A stretch of 64,000 bases of DNA from Euonymus europaeus (taxonomy: Eukaryota > Streptophyta > Magnoliopsida > Celastrales > Celastraceae): NCBI GenBank assembly GCA_963580455.1, contig OY756961.1, forward strand, positions 14,551,001 to 14,615,000, read 5' to 3'. This document shows positions 38,590 through 51,900 of this stretch, one piece after another. Each line of letters opens with the position of its first letter. Positions within the stretch are counted from its first letter, which is position 1. Both the position numbers and the translations under genes were made by a program. The notes below the pieces were generated by a model. It was not told the origin of the DNA. It did not search any database and saw nothing but the letters and a program-made list of their open reading frames with translations.

Positions 38590-40790
38590 GAGAGTTGAGC
38601 AACTTCGGACTATCAAAGTTTCTCGGGATATACTTTTTTTTGTTCTTCTATGTTAAATTTTACGAGTATAAGCTTCAAAGATTATTTCGATGCCAAAACA
38701 ACAACTTTCTATTACAAATGGACAAAACCGTTAAAAGCTCCTCCATAGAGAGTGTTGAGCAACTTCGGAAAATCAAAGTTGCTCGGGATAGACTTTTTAT
38801 TGTTCTTCTGTGTCAAATTTTACGAGGACAAGCTTCCTACATTATTTCCACGCTAAAACACCAACTTTCTATGACAAATGAACAAAACTGTTAAAAGCTC
38901 CTCCATAGAAAGAGTTGAGCAACTTCGGACCATCAAAGTTGCTCGTTGTACAATTTTTATTGTTCTTATATGTCAAATTTTATGAGTATAAGCTTTTTAG
39001 ATTATTTGGATGCCAAAACACCAACTTTCTATGATAAATGGATAAAATCGTTAAAAGCTCCTACATAGAGAGAGTTGAGCAACTTCGGATCATCAAAATT
39101 GCCCTATGTACACTTTTTATTGTTCTTCTATGTCAAATTTTACGAGTATAAGCTTCCTAGATTATTTCGATGCCAAAACACCAACTTTCTATGACAAATG
39201 GACAGAACTGTTAAAAGCTCCTCCATAGAGAGAGTTGAGGAACTTCGGACCATCAAAATTGCTCTATGTACACTTTTTATTTCTCTTCTATGTCAAATTT
39301 TACGAGTATAAGTTTCTAAGATTATTTCGATGCCAAAACACCAACTTTCAATGACAAATGGACAAAACCGTTAAAAGCTCCTCCATAGAGAGAGTTGAGC
39401 AACTTCGGACTATCAAAGTTTCTCGGGATAGACTTTTTATTGTTCTTCTATGTTAAATTTTACTAGTATAAGCTTCCTAGATTAATTGGATGCCAAAACA
39501 CCAACTATCTATGACAAATAGACAAAACCGTTACAAGCTCCTCCATAGAGAGAGTTGAGCAACTTCGGACTATCAAAGTTTCTCGGGATATACTTTTTAT
39601 TGTTCTTCTATGTTAAATTTTACGAGTATAAGCTTCAAAGATTATTTCGATGCCAAAACACCAACTTTCTATTACAAATGGACAAAACCGCTAAAAGCTC
39701 CTCCATAGAGAGAGTTGAGCAACTTCGGAATATCAAAGTTGCTCGGGATAGACTTTTTATTGTTCTTCTGTGTCAAATTTTACGAGGACAAGCTTCCTAC
39801 ATTATTTCGACGCTAAAACACCAACTTTCTATGACAAATGGACAAAACTGTTAAAAGCTCCTCCATAGAGAGAGTTGAGCAACTTCGGACCATCAAAGTT
39901 GCTCGTTGTACAATTTTTATTGTTCTTATATGTCAAATTTTATGAGTATAAGCTTTTTAGATTATTTGGATGCCAAAACACCAACTTTCTATGATAAATG
40001 GATAAAATCGTTAAAAGCTCCTACATAGAGAGAGTTGAGCAACTTCGGATCATCAAAATTGCCCTATGTACACTTTTTATTGTTCTTCTATGTCAAATTT
40101 TACGAGTATAAGCTTCCTAGATTATTTCGATGCCAAAAAACCAACTTTCTATGACAAATGGACAAAACCGTTAAAAGCTCCTCCATAGAGAGAGTTGAGC
40201 AACTTCGGACATCAAAGTTGCTCGGTGTACACTTTTTATTGTTCTTCTATGTTAAATTTTACGAGTATAAGCTTCAAAGATTATTTCGATGCCAAAACAC
40301 CAACTTTCTATTACAAATGGACAAAACCGTTAAAAGCTCCCCCATAGAGAGAGTTGAGCAACTTCGGAATATCAAAGTTGCTCGGGATAGACTTTTTATT
40401 GTTCTTCTGTGTCAAATTTTACGAGGACAAGCTTCCTACATTATTTCGACGCCAAAACACCAACTTTCTACGAAAAATGGACAAAACTGTTAAAAGCTCC
40501 TCCATAGAGAGAGTTGAGCAATTTCGGACCATCAAAGTTGCTCGTTGTACAATTTTTATTGTTCTTATATGTCAAATTTTATGAGTATAAGCTTTTTAGA
40601 TTATTTGGATGCCAAAACACCAACTTTCTATGATAAATGGATAAAATCGTTAAAAGCTCCTACATAGAGAGAGTGGAGCAACTTCGGATCATCAAAATTG
40701 CCCTATGTACACTTTTTATTGTTCTTCTATGTCAAATTTTACGAGTATAAGCATCCTAGATTTTTTCGATGCCAAAACACCAACTTTCTA
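38590..40790 (+). repeat. 6-mer tandem block (960 bp) with truncated third copy
   Basis: 38590-39550 is repeated at 39550 to about 40190. A third partial copy lies at about 40235-40790 with a 639-bp offset, caused by loss of two monomers plus 1 bp. Diagnostic words are TACGAGGACAAGC (near 38821, 39781, 40420), AGCTTTTTAG (38991, 39951, 40590) and ATTGCCCTATG. The longest open frame of the window (111 codons, 40158-40493) arises here by chance from a 1-bp deletion near 40211 and is not a gene. Confidence 0.85.
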
Positions 40791-42690
40791 TGACAAATGG
40801 ACAAAACCGTTAAAAGCTCCTCCATAGAGAGAGTTGAGCAACTTCGGACCATCAAAGTTGCTCGGTGTACCCTTTTTATTGTTCTCCTATGTCAATTTTT
40901 ATGAGTATAAGCTTCCTACATTATTTCGATGCCAAAACACCAACTTTTTAGGACAAATGGACGAAACCGTTAAAACTTCCTCCATAGAGAGAGTTGAGCA
41001 GCTTTGGACCATCAAAATTGCTCTATGTACACTTTTTATTGTTCTTCTATGTCAAATTTTACGAGTATAAGCTTCCTAGATTATTTTGATGCCAAAACAC
41101 CAACTTTCTGTGACAAATGGATAAAAACGTTAAAAGCTCCTCTATAGAGAGTGTTGAGCGACTTCGGACCATCAAAGTTGCTCGGTGTACAATTTTTATT
41201 GTTCTTATATGTCAAATTTTACAAGTATAAGCTTCACAGATTATTTCGATGCCAAAGCACAAACTTTCTATGACAAATGGACAAAACCGTTAGAAGCTCC
41301 TCCATAGAGAGAGTTGAGCAACTTCGGACCATCAAAATTTCTCTATGTACACTTTTTATTGTTCTTCTATGTCAAATTTTACGGGTATAGGCTTCCTAGA
41401 TTATTTCGATGCCAAAACACCAACTTTCTATGACAAATGGGCAAAATCGTTAAAAGCACCTCCATAGAGAAAGTTGAGCAACTTCGGACCATCAAAGTTG
41501 CTCGGTGTACACTTTTTATTGTTCTTCTATGTCAATTTTTATGAGTATAAGCTTCCTACATTATTTTGATGCCAAAACACCAACTTTCTATGACAAATGG
41601 ACAAAACCGTTAAAAGCTCCTCCATAGAGAGAGTCGAGCAACTTCGGAATGTCAAAGTTGCTCGGGATAGACATTTTATTGTTCTTCTATGTCAAATTTT
41701 ACGAGTACAAGGTTCCTACATTATTTCGACGCCAAAACACCAACTTTCTATGACAAATGGACAAACCGTTAAAAGCAGCTCTATAGAGAGAGTTGAGCAA
41801 CTTCGGACCATCAAAGTTGCTCGGTATACAATTTTTATTGTTTTCATATGTAAAATTTTACGAGTATAAGCTTCATAGATTATTTCGAAGCCAAAACACC
41901 AACTATCTATGACAAATAGACAAAACCGTTACAAGCTCCTCCACAGAGAGAGTTGAGCAACTTCGGACTATCAAAGTTTCTCGGGATATACTTTTTATTG
42001 TTCTTCTATGTTAAATTTTACTAGTATAAGCTTCCTAGATTATTTCGATGCCAAAACACTAACTTTCTATGACAAACGGACAAAACCATTAAAAGCTCCT
42101 CCATAGAGAGAGTTGAGCAACTTCGGAATATCAAAGTTGCTCGGGATAGACTTTTTATTGTTCTTCTATGTCAAATTTTAGGAGTATAAGCTTAGTAGAT
42201 TATTTGGATGCCAAAACACCAACTTTCTATGATAAATGGATAAAACTGTTAAAAGCTCCTACATAGAGAGAGTTGAGGAACTTCGGACAATCAAAATTGC
42301 TCTATGTACACTTTTTATTTCTCTTCTATGTCAAATTTTACGAGTATAAGCTTCTAAGATTATTTCGATGCCAAAACACCAACTTTCAATGACAAATGGA
42401 CAAAACCGTTAAAAGCTCCTCCATAGAGAGAGTTGAGCAACTTCGGACCATCAACATTGCTCTATGTACACTTTTTTATTGTTCTTCTATGTCAAATTTT
42501 ACGAGTATAAGCTTCCTAGATTATTTCGATGCCAAAACACCAACTTTCTATGACAAATGGACAAAACCGTTAAAAGCACCTCCATAGAGAGAGTTGAGCA
42601 ACTTCGGACCATCAAAGTTGCTCGGTGTACACTTTTTATTGTTCTTCTATGTCAATTTTTATGAGTATAAGCTTCCTACATTATTTCGAT
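40791..42690 (+). repeat. Diverged satellite monomers
   Basis: About 12 monomers with private changes such as CTTTTTAGGACAAATGGACG near 40944 and CAAAGCACAAAC near 41255. A 159-bp monomer (GACAAACCGTT near 41760) belongs to the same derived lineage as those at 44160, 45440 and 62880. A 1-bp T insertion lies near 42471. No HOR of three or more copies is visible. Confidence 0.75.
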
Positions 42691-45283
42691 GCCAAAACAC
42701 CAACTTTCTATGACAAATGGACAAAACCGTTAAAAGCTCCTCCATAGAGAGAGTTGAGCAACTTCGGACCATCAAAGTTGCTGGTGTACACTTTTTATTG
42801 TTCTTCTATGTCAAATTTTACAAGTATAAGCTTCCTAGATTATTTCGATGCCAAAACAACAACTTTCTATGACAAATGGACAAAACCGTTAAAAGCACCT
42901 CCATAGAGAGAGTTGGGCAACTTCAGACCATCAAAATTGCTCTATGTACACTTTTTATTGCTCTTCTATGTCAAATTTTACGAGTATAAGCTTCCAAGAT
43001 TATTTCGATGCCAAAACACCAACTTTCAATGACAAATGGACAAAACCGTTAAAAGCTCCTCCATAGAGAGAGTTGACCAACTTTGGACCATCAAAATTTC
43101 TCTTTGTACAATTTTTATTGTTCTCATATGTCAAATTTTACGAGTATAAGCTTCATAGATTATTTCGATGCTAAAACACCAACTTTCTATGACAAATGGA
43201 CAAAACCGTTAAAAGCACCTTCATAGAGAGAGTTGAGCAACTTCGGACCATCAAAGTTACTCGGTGTATAATTTTTATTGTTCTCATATGTCAAATTTTA
43301 CGAGTATAAGCTTCATAGATTATTTCGATGCCAAAACACCAACTTTCTATGACAAATGGACAAAACCGTTAAAAGCTTCTCCATAGAGAGAGTTGAGCAA
43401 CTTCGGACTATCAAAGTTTCTCGGGATAGACTTTTTATTGTACTTCTATGTTAAATTTTACTAGTATAAGCTTCCTAGATTATTTCGATGCCAAAACACC
43501 AACTTTCTATGACAAATGGACAAAACCGTTAAAAGCTCCTCCATAGAGAGAGTTGAGCGACTTCGGACGATCAAAGTTGCTCGGGATAGACTTTTTATTG
43601 TTCTTCAATGTCAAATTTTACGAGTATAAGCTTCCTACATTATTTCGATGCCAAAACACCAATTTTCTATGACAAATGGACAAAACCGATAAAAGCTCCT
43701 CCATTGATAGAGTTGAGCAACTTTGGACCATCAAAATTGCTCTTTGTACAATTTTTATTGTTCTTATATGTCAAATTTTACGAGTATAAGCTTCATAGAT
43801 TATTTCGATGCTAAAATACCAACTTTCTATGACAAATGGACAAAACCGTTAAAAGCTCCTCAATGGAGAGAGTTGAGCAACTTCGGACAATCAAAGTTGC
43901 TCGGTGTATAATTTTTATTGTTCTCATAAGTCAAATTTTACGAGTATAAGCTTTCTACATTATTTCGATGCCAAAACACCAACTTTCTATGACAAATGGA
44001 CAAAACCGTTAAAAGCTCCTCCATAGAGAGAGTTGAGCAACTTCGGAATATCAAAGTTGCTCGGGATGGACTTTTTATTATTCTTCTATGTCAAATTTTA
44101 CGAGTACAAGCTTCCTACATTATTTCGACGCCAAAACACCAACTTTCTATGACAAATGGACAAACCGTTAAAAGCACCTCAATAGAGAGAGTTGAGCAAC
44201 TTCGGACCATCAAAGTTGCTCGGTATACAATTTTTATTGTTTTCATATGTAAAATTTTACGAGTATAAGCTTCATAGATTATTTCGATGCTAAAACACCA
44301 ACTTTCTATGACAAATGGACAAAACCGTTAAAAGCACCTTCATAGAGAGAGTTGAGCAACTTCGGACCATCAAAGTTACTCGGTGTATAATTTTTATTGT
44401 TCTCATATGTCAAATTTTACGAGTATAAGCTTCATAGATTATTTCGAAGCCAAAACACCAACTTTCTATGACAAATGGACAAAACTGTTAAAAGCTTCTC
44501 CATAGAGAGAGTTGAGCAACTTCGGACTATCAAAGTTTCTCGGGATAGACTTTTTATTGTTCTTCTATGTTACATTTTACTAGTATAAGCTTCCTAGATT
44601 ATTTCGATGCCAAAACACCAACTTTCTATGACAAATGGACAAAACCGTTAAAAGCTCCTCCATAGAGAGAGTTGAGCGACTTCGGACGATCAAAGTTGCT
44701 CGGGATAGACTTTTTATTATTCTTCAATGTCAAATTTTACGAGTATAAGCTTCCTACATTATTTCGATGCCAAAACACCAATTTTCTATGACAAATGGAC
44801 AAAACCGATAAAAGCTCCTCCATTGATAGAGTTGAGCAACTTCGGACCATCAAAATTGCTCTTTGTACAATTTTTATTGTTCTTATATGTCAAATTTTAC
44901 GAGTATAAGCTTCATAGATTATTTCGATGCTAAAATACCAACTTTCTATGACAAATGGACAAAACCGTTAAAAGCTCCTCCATAGAGAGAGTTGAGCAAC
45001 TTCGGACCATCAAAGTTGCTCGGTGTATAATTTTTATTGTTCTCATAAGTCAAATTTTACGAGTATAAGCTTCCTACATTATTTCGATGCCAAAACACCA
45101 ACTTTCTATGACAAATGGACAAAACCGTTAAAAGCTCCTCCATAGAGAGAGTTGAGCTACTTCGGACCATCAAAGTTGCTCGGTGTATAATTTTTATTGT
45201 TCTTCTATGTCAAATTTTACGAGTATAAGCTCCGTACATTATTTCGATGCTAAAACACCAACTTTCTATGACAAATGGACAAA
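42690..45283 (+). repeat. 2.6-kb segment, first copy of an 18,717-bp-spaced duplication
   Basis: This segment reappears at 61407-64000. The offset is 18,717 bp at every landmark I tested, for example TTTCAATGAC at 43024 and 61741, TTCGATGCTAAAATACC near 43802, and the rare TCCGTACATT at 45231 and 63948. I noticed about a dozen substitutions and one 1-bp deletion (GCTGGTG near 42781) over 2.6 kb. The left edge is where TCAATTTTTATGAG (near 42651) replaces TCAAATTTTACAAG. Confidence 0.9.
43161..45160 (+). repeat. 7-mer tandem duplication (1119 bp)
   Basis: 43161 to about 44044 recurs at 44280-45160, 1119 bp away (7 monomers less 1 bp). Shared markers in order are AGCACCTTCATAG, AAAGCTTCTCC, TTCTTCAATGTC, AACCGATAAAAGC with CATTGATAG, and TAAAATACCAAC. 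The 1-bp loss is in GACAAACCGTT near 44160. The same internal structure is present in the downstream copy at 61878-63877. Confidence 0.87.
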
Positions 45284-46210
45284 ACCGTTAAAAGCTCCTC
45301 CATAGAGAGAGTTGAGCAACTTCGGAATATCAAAGTTGCTCGGGATAGACTTTTTATTGTTTTCTATGTCAAATTTTACGAGTACAAGCTTCCTACATTA
45401 TTTCGACGCCAAAACACCAACTTTCTATGACAAATGGACAAACCGTTAAAAGCACCTCAATAGAGAGAGTTGAGCAACTTCGGACCATCAAAGTTGCTCG
45501 ATATACAATTTTTATTGTTTTCATATGTAAAATTTTACGAGTATAAGCTTCATAGATTATTTCGATGCGAAAACACCAACTATCTATGACAAATAGACAA
45601 AACCGTTACAAGCTCCTCCATAGAGAGAGTTGAGCAACTTCGGACTATCAAAGTTTCTCGGGATATACTTTTTATTGTTCTTCTATGTTAAATTTTACTA
45701 GTATAAGCTTCCTAGATTATTTCGATGCCAAAACACCAACTTTCTATGACAAATGGACAAAACAGTTAAGAGCTCCTCCATAGATAGAGTTGAGCAACTT
45801 CGGACAATCAAAGTTTCTCGGGTTAGACTTTTTATTGTTCTTCTATGTTAAATTTTACGAGTATAAGCTTCAAAGATTATTTTGATGCCAAAACACCAAC
45901 TTTCTATGACAAATATACAAAACCGTTAAAAGCTCCTTCATAGAGAGAGTTGAGCAACTTCGGAATATCAAAGTTGCTCGGGATAGACTTTTTATTGTTC
46001 TTCTATGTCGAATTTTACGAGTACAAGCTTCCTACATTATTTCGATGCCAAAACACTAACTTTCTATGACAAATGGACAAAACTGTTAAAAGCTCCTCCA
46101 TAGAGAGAGTTGAGCAACTTCGGAATATCAAAGTTGCTCGGGATAGACTTTTTATTGTTCTTCTATGTCAAATTTTATGAGTATAAGCTTCCTAGATTAT
46201 TTGGATGCCA
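45284..46210 (+). repeat. Transition monomers at the left edge of the 19-mer HOR
   Basis: About six monomers. Two 1-bp losses occur close together (TATTGTTTTCTATG near 45361 and GACAAACCGTT near 45440). From there to about 62880 I find no further indel. Monomers here with AAATATACAAAACC (45911) and AACACTAAC (46051) reappear once, near 57751 and 57891, inside the HOR. Confidence 0.8.
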
Positions 46211-48930
46211 AAACACCAACTTTCTATGATAAATGAATAAAACCGTTAAAAGCTCCTACATAGAGAGAGTTGAGGAACTTCGGACAATCAAAATTGCTCT
46301 ATGTACACTTTTTATTTCTCTTCTATGTCAAATTTTACGAGTATAAGCTTCTAAGATTATTTCGATGCCAAAATACCAACTTTCAATGACAAATGGACAA
46401 AACCGTTAAAAGCTCCTCCATAGAGAGAGTTGTGCAACTTCGGACCATCAACATTTCTCTATGTACACTTTTTATTGTTCTTCTATGTCAAATTTTATGA
46501 GTATAAGCTTCCTAGATTATTTCGATGCCAAAACACCAACTTTCAATGACAAATGGACAAAACCGTTAAAAGCACCTCCATAGAGAGAGTTGAGCAACTT
46601 CGGACCATCAACATTGCTCATTGTACACTTTTTATTGTTCTTCTATGTCAAATTTTATGAGTATAAGCTTCCTAGATTATTTCGATGCCAAAACACCAAC
46701 TTTCTATGACAAATGGACAAAACCGTTAAAGGCACCTCCATAGAGAGAGTTGAGCAACTTCGGACCATCAAAGTTGCTCGGTGTACACTTTTTATTGTTC
46801 TTCTATGTCAATTTTTATGAGTATAAGCTTCCTACATTATTTCGATGCCAAAACACCAACTTTCTATGATAAATGGACAAAACCGTTAAAAGCTCCTCCA
46901 TAGAGAGAGTTGAGCAAATTTTGAATATCAAAGTTGCTCGGGATAGACTTTTTATTGTTCTTATATGTCAAATATTAGGAGTGCAAGCTTCCTACATTAT
47001 TTCGACGCCAAAACACCAACTTTCTATGACAAATGGACAAAACTGTTAAAAGCTCCTCCATAGAGAGAGTTGAGCAACTTCGGACCATCAAAGTTGTTCT
47101 ATGTATACTTTTTATTGTTCTTATATGTCAAATTTTACAAGTACAAGCTTCATAGATTATTTCGATGCTAAAACACCAACTTTCTATGATAAATGGATAA
47201 AACCGTTAAAAGCTCCTACATAGAGAGAGTTGAGGAACTTCGGACCATCAAAATTGCTCTATGTACACTTTTTATTTCTCTTCTATGTCAAATTTTACGA
47301 GTATAAGCTTCTAAGATTATTTCGATGCCAAAACACCAACTTTCAATGACAAATGGACAAAACCGTTAAAAGCTCCTCCATAGAGAGAGTTGAGCAACTT
47401 CGGACCATCAAAGTTGCTCGGTGTACACTTTTTATTGTTCTTCTATGTCAAATTTTACAAGTATAAGCTTCCTAGATTATTTCGATGCCAAAACACCAAC
47501 TTTCTATGACAAATGGACAAAACCGTTAAAAGCTCCTCCATAGAGAGAGTTGAGCAACTTCGGACCATCAAAGTTGCTCGGTGTACACTTTTTATTGTTC
47601 TTCTATGTCAAATTTTACAAGTATAAGCTTCCTAGATTATTTCGATGCCAAAACACCAACTTTCTATGACAAATGGACAAAACCGTTAAAAGCACCTCCA
47701 TAGAGAGAGTTGGGCAACTTCAGACCATCAAAATTGCTCTATGTACACTTTTTATTGCTCTTCTATGTCAAATTTTACGAGTATAAGCTTCCAAGATTAT
47801 TTCGATGCCAAAACACCAACTTTCAATGACAAATGGACAAAACCGTTAAAAGCTCCTCCATAGAGAGAGTTGACCAACTTTGGACCATCAAAATTTCTCT
47901 TTGTACAATTTTTATTGTTCTCATATGTCAAATTTTACGAGTATAAGCTTCATAGATTATTTCGATGCTAAAACACCAACTTTCTATGACAAATGGACAA
48001 AACCGTTAAAAGCACCTCCATAGAGAGAGTTGAGCAACTTCGGACCATCAACATTGCTCTATGTACACTTTTTATTGTTCTTCTATGTCAAATTTTACGA
48101 GTATAAGCTTCCTAGATTATTTCGATGCCAAAACACCAACTTTCTATGACAAATGGACAAAACCGTTAAAAGCACCTCCATAGAGAGAGTTGAGCAACTT
48201 TGGACAATCAAAGTTGCTCGGTGTACACTTTTTATTGTTCTTCTATGTCAATTTTTATGAGTATAAGCTTCCTACATTATTTCGATGCCAAAACACCAAC
48301 TTTCTATGACAAATGGACAAAACCGTTAAAAGCTCCTCCATAGAGAGAGTTGAGGAACTTCGGACCATCAAAGTTGCTCGGTGTACACTTTTTATTGTTC
48401 TTCTATGTCAAATTTTACAAGTATAAGCTTCCTAGATTATTTCGATGCCAAAACACCAACTTTCTATGACAAATGGACAAAACCGTTAAAAGCACCTCCA
48501 TAGAGAGAGTTGGGCAACTTCAGACCATCAAAATTGCTCTATGTACACTTTTTATTGCTCTTCTATGTCAAATTTTACGTGTATAAGCTTCCAAGATTAT
48601 TTCGATGCCAAAACACCAACTTTCAATGACAAATGGACAAAACCGTTAAAAGCTCCTCCATAGAGAGAGTTGACCAACTTTGGACCATCAAAATTTCTCT
48701 TTGTACAATTTTTATTGTTCTCATATGTCAAATTTTACGAGTATAAGCTTCATAGATTATTTCGATGCTAAAACACCAACTTTCTATGACAAATGGACAA
48801 AACCGTTAAAAGCTCCTCCATAGAGAGAGTTGAGCAACTTCGGAATATCAAAGTTGCTCGGGATAGACTTTTTATTGTTCTTCTATGTCAAATTTTATGA
48901 GTATAAGCTTCCTAGATTATTTGGATGCCA
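46211..48930 (+). repeat. 17-mer variant copy of the 19-mer HOR
   Basis: This copy is 320 bp shorter than its neighbours. It lacks the equivalent of 51491-51810, two monomers carrying GATGTTAAAACACC with AGCACCTTCATAG, and a second TTGACCAACTTTGG monomer. The TTGACCAACTTTGG monomer is therefore present three times in the 19-mer and twice here. Either this is the ancestral length or it lost two monomers by unequal exchange. Confidence 0.88.
47481..48760 (+). repeat. Three-monomer duplication nested in the HOR unit (800-bp spacing)
   Basis: A trio with TTTTACAAGTATAAG, TTGGGCAACTTCAGACC and TTGACCAACTTTGG occurs twice per HOR unit, 800 bp apart (TTGGGCAACTTCAG near 47711 and 48511, 50431 and 51231, 53471 and 54271, 56511 and 57311, 59551 and 60351). 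Thus each 3040-bp unit itself contains an older duplication, giving three nested levels: monomer, trio and 19-mer. Confidence 0.85.
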
Positions 48931-51900
48931 AAACACCAACTTTCTATGATAAATGAATAAAACCGTTAAAAGCTCCTACATAGAGAGAGTTGAGGAACTT
49001 CGGACAATTAAAATTGCTCTATGTACACTTTTTATTTCTCTTCTATGTCAAATTTTACGAGTATAAGCTTCTAAGATTATTTCGATGCCAAAATACCAAC
49101 TTTCAATGACAAATGGACAAAACCGTTAAAAGCTCCTCCATAGAGAGAGTTGTGCAACTTCGGACCATCAACATTTCTCTATGTACACTTTTTATTGTTC
49201 TTCTATGTCAAATTTTATGAGTATAAGCTTCCTAGATTATTTCGATGCCAAAACACCAACTTTCAATGACAAATGGACAAAACCGTTAAAAGCACCTCCA
49301 TAGAGAGAGTTGAGCAACTTCGGACCATCAACATTGCTCATTGTACACTTTTTATTGTTCTTCTATGTCAAATTTTATGAGTATAAGCTTCCTAGATTAT
49401 TTCGATGCCAAAACACCAACTTTCTATGACAAATGGACAAAACCGTTAAAGGCACCTCCATAGAGAGAGTTGAGCAACTTCGGACCATCAAAGTTGCTCG
49501 GTGTACACTTTTTATTGTTCTTCTATGTCAATTTTTATGAGTATAAGCTTCCTACATTATTTCGATGCCAAAACACCAACTTTCTATGATAAATGGACAA
49601 AACCGTTAAAAGCTCCTCCATAGAGAGAGTTGAGCAAATTTTGAATATCAAAGTTGCTCGGGATAGACTTTTTATTGTTCTTATATGTCAAATATTAGGA
49701 GTGCAAGCTTCCTACATTATTTCGACGCCAAAACACCAACTTTCTATGACAAATGGACAAAACTGTTAAAAGCTCCTCCATAGAGAGAGTTGAGCAACTT
49801 CGGACCATCAAAGTTGTTCTATGTATACTTTTTATTGTTCTTATATGTCAAATTTTACAAGTACAAGCTTCATAGATTATTTCGATGCTAAAACACCAAC
49901 TTTCTATGATAAATGGATAAAACCGTTAAAAGCTCCTACATAGAGAGAGTTGAGGAACTTCGGACCATCAAAATTGCTCTATGTACACTTTTTATTTCTC
50001 TTCTATGTCAAATTTTACGAGTATAAGCTTCTAAGATTATTTCGATGCCAAAACACCAACTTTCAATGACAAATGGACAAAACCGTTAAAAGCTCCTCCA
50101 TAGAGAGAGTTGAGCAACTTCGGACCATCAAAGTTGCTCGGTGTACACTTTTTATTGTTCTTCTATGTCAAATTTTACAAGTATAAGCTTCCTAGATTAT
50201 TTCGATGCCAAAACACCAACTTTCTATGACAAATGGACAAAACCGTTAAAAGCTCCTCCATAGAGAGAGTTGAGCAACTTCGGACCATCAAAGTTGCTCG
50301 GTGTACACTTTTTATTGTTCTTCTATGTCAAATTTTACAAGTATAAGCTTCCTAGATTATTTCGATGCCAAAACACCAACTTTCTATGACAAATGGACAA
50401 AACCGTTAAAAGCACCTCCATAGAGAGAGTTGGGCAACTTCAGACCATCAAAATTGCTCTATGTACACTTTTTATTGCTCTTCTATGTCAAATTTTACGA
50501 GTATAAGCTTCCAAGATTATTTCGATGCCAAAACACCAACTTTCAATGACAAATGGACAAAACCGTTAAAAGCTCCTCCATAGAGAGAGTTGACCAACTT
50601 TGGACCATCAAAATTTCTCTTTGTACAATTTTTATTGTTCTCATATGTCAAATTTTACGAGTATAAGCTTCATAGATTATTTCGATGCTAAAACACCAAC
50701 TTTCTATGACAAATGGACAAAACCGTTAAAAGCACCTCCATAGAGAGAGTTGAGCAACTTCGGACCATCAACATTGCTCTATGTACACTTTTTATTGTTC
50801 TTCTATGTCAAATTTTACGAGTATAAGCTTCCTAGATTATTTCGATGCCAAAACACCAACTTTCTATGACAAATGGACAAAACCGTTAAAAGCACCTCCA
50901 TAGAGAGAGTTGAGCAACTTTGGACAATCAAAGTTGCTCGGTGTACACTTTTTATTGTTCTTCTATTTCAATTTTTATGAGTATAAGCTTCCTACATTAT
51001 TTCGATGCCAAAACACCAACTTTCTATGACAAATGGACAAAACCGTTAAAAGCTCCTCCATAGAGAGAGTTGAGGAACTTCGGACCATCAAAGTTGCTCG
51101 GTGTACACTTTTTATTGTTCTTCTATGTCAAATTTTACAAGTATAAGCTTCCTAGATTATTTCGATGCCAAAACACCAACTTTCTATGACAAATGGACAA
51201 AACCGTTAAAAGCACCTCCATAGAGAGAGTTGGGCAACTTCAGACCATCAAAATTGCTCTATGTACACTTTTTATTGCTCTTCTATGTCAAATTTTACGA
51301 GTATAAGCTTCCAAGATTATTTCGATGCCAAAACACCAACTTTCAATGACAAATGGACAAAACCGTTAAAAGCTCCTCCATAGAGAGAGTTGACCAACTT
51401 TGGACCATCAAAATTTCTCTTTGTACAATTTTTATTGTTCTCATATGTCAAATTTTACGAGTATAAGCTTCATAGATTATTTCGATGTTAAAACACCAAC
51501 TTTCTATGACAAATGGACAAAACCGTTAAAAGCACCTTCATAGAGAGAGTTGAGCAACTTCGGACCATTAAAGTTACTCGGTGTATAATTTTTATTGTTC
51601 TCATATGTCAAATTTTACGAGTATAAGCTTCATAGATTATTTCGATGCCAAAACACCAACTTTCAATGACAAATGGACAAAACCGTTAAAAGCTCCTCCA
51701 TAGAGAGAGTTGACCAACTTTGGACCATCAAAATTTCTCTTTGTACAATTTTTATTGTTCTCATATGTCAAATTTTACGAGTATAAGCTTCATAGATTAT
51801 TTCGATGCTAAAACACCAACTTTCTATGACAAATGGACAAAACCGTTAAAAGCTCCTCCATAGAGAGAGTTGAGCAACTTCGGAATATCAAAGTTGCTCG

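Noticed and set aside
40158..40493. Open reading frame of 111 codons, and about twenty others of 62-99 codons beginning MSNF, MDKT or MYTF
   Set aside because: All are translations of the satellite itself. They recur wherever the same monomer variants occur, in different frames, because 160 is not a multiple of 3. They span about one to two monomers and end at stops built into the unit. There is no promoter, Kozak-like pattern or domain to support a gene.
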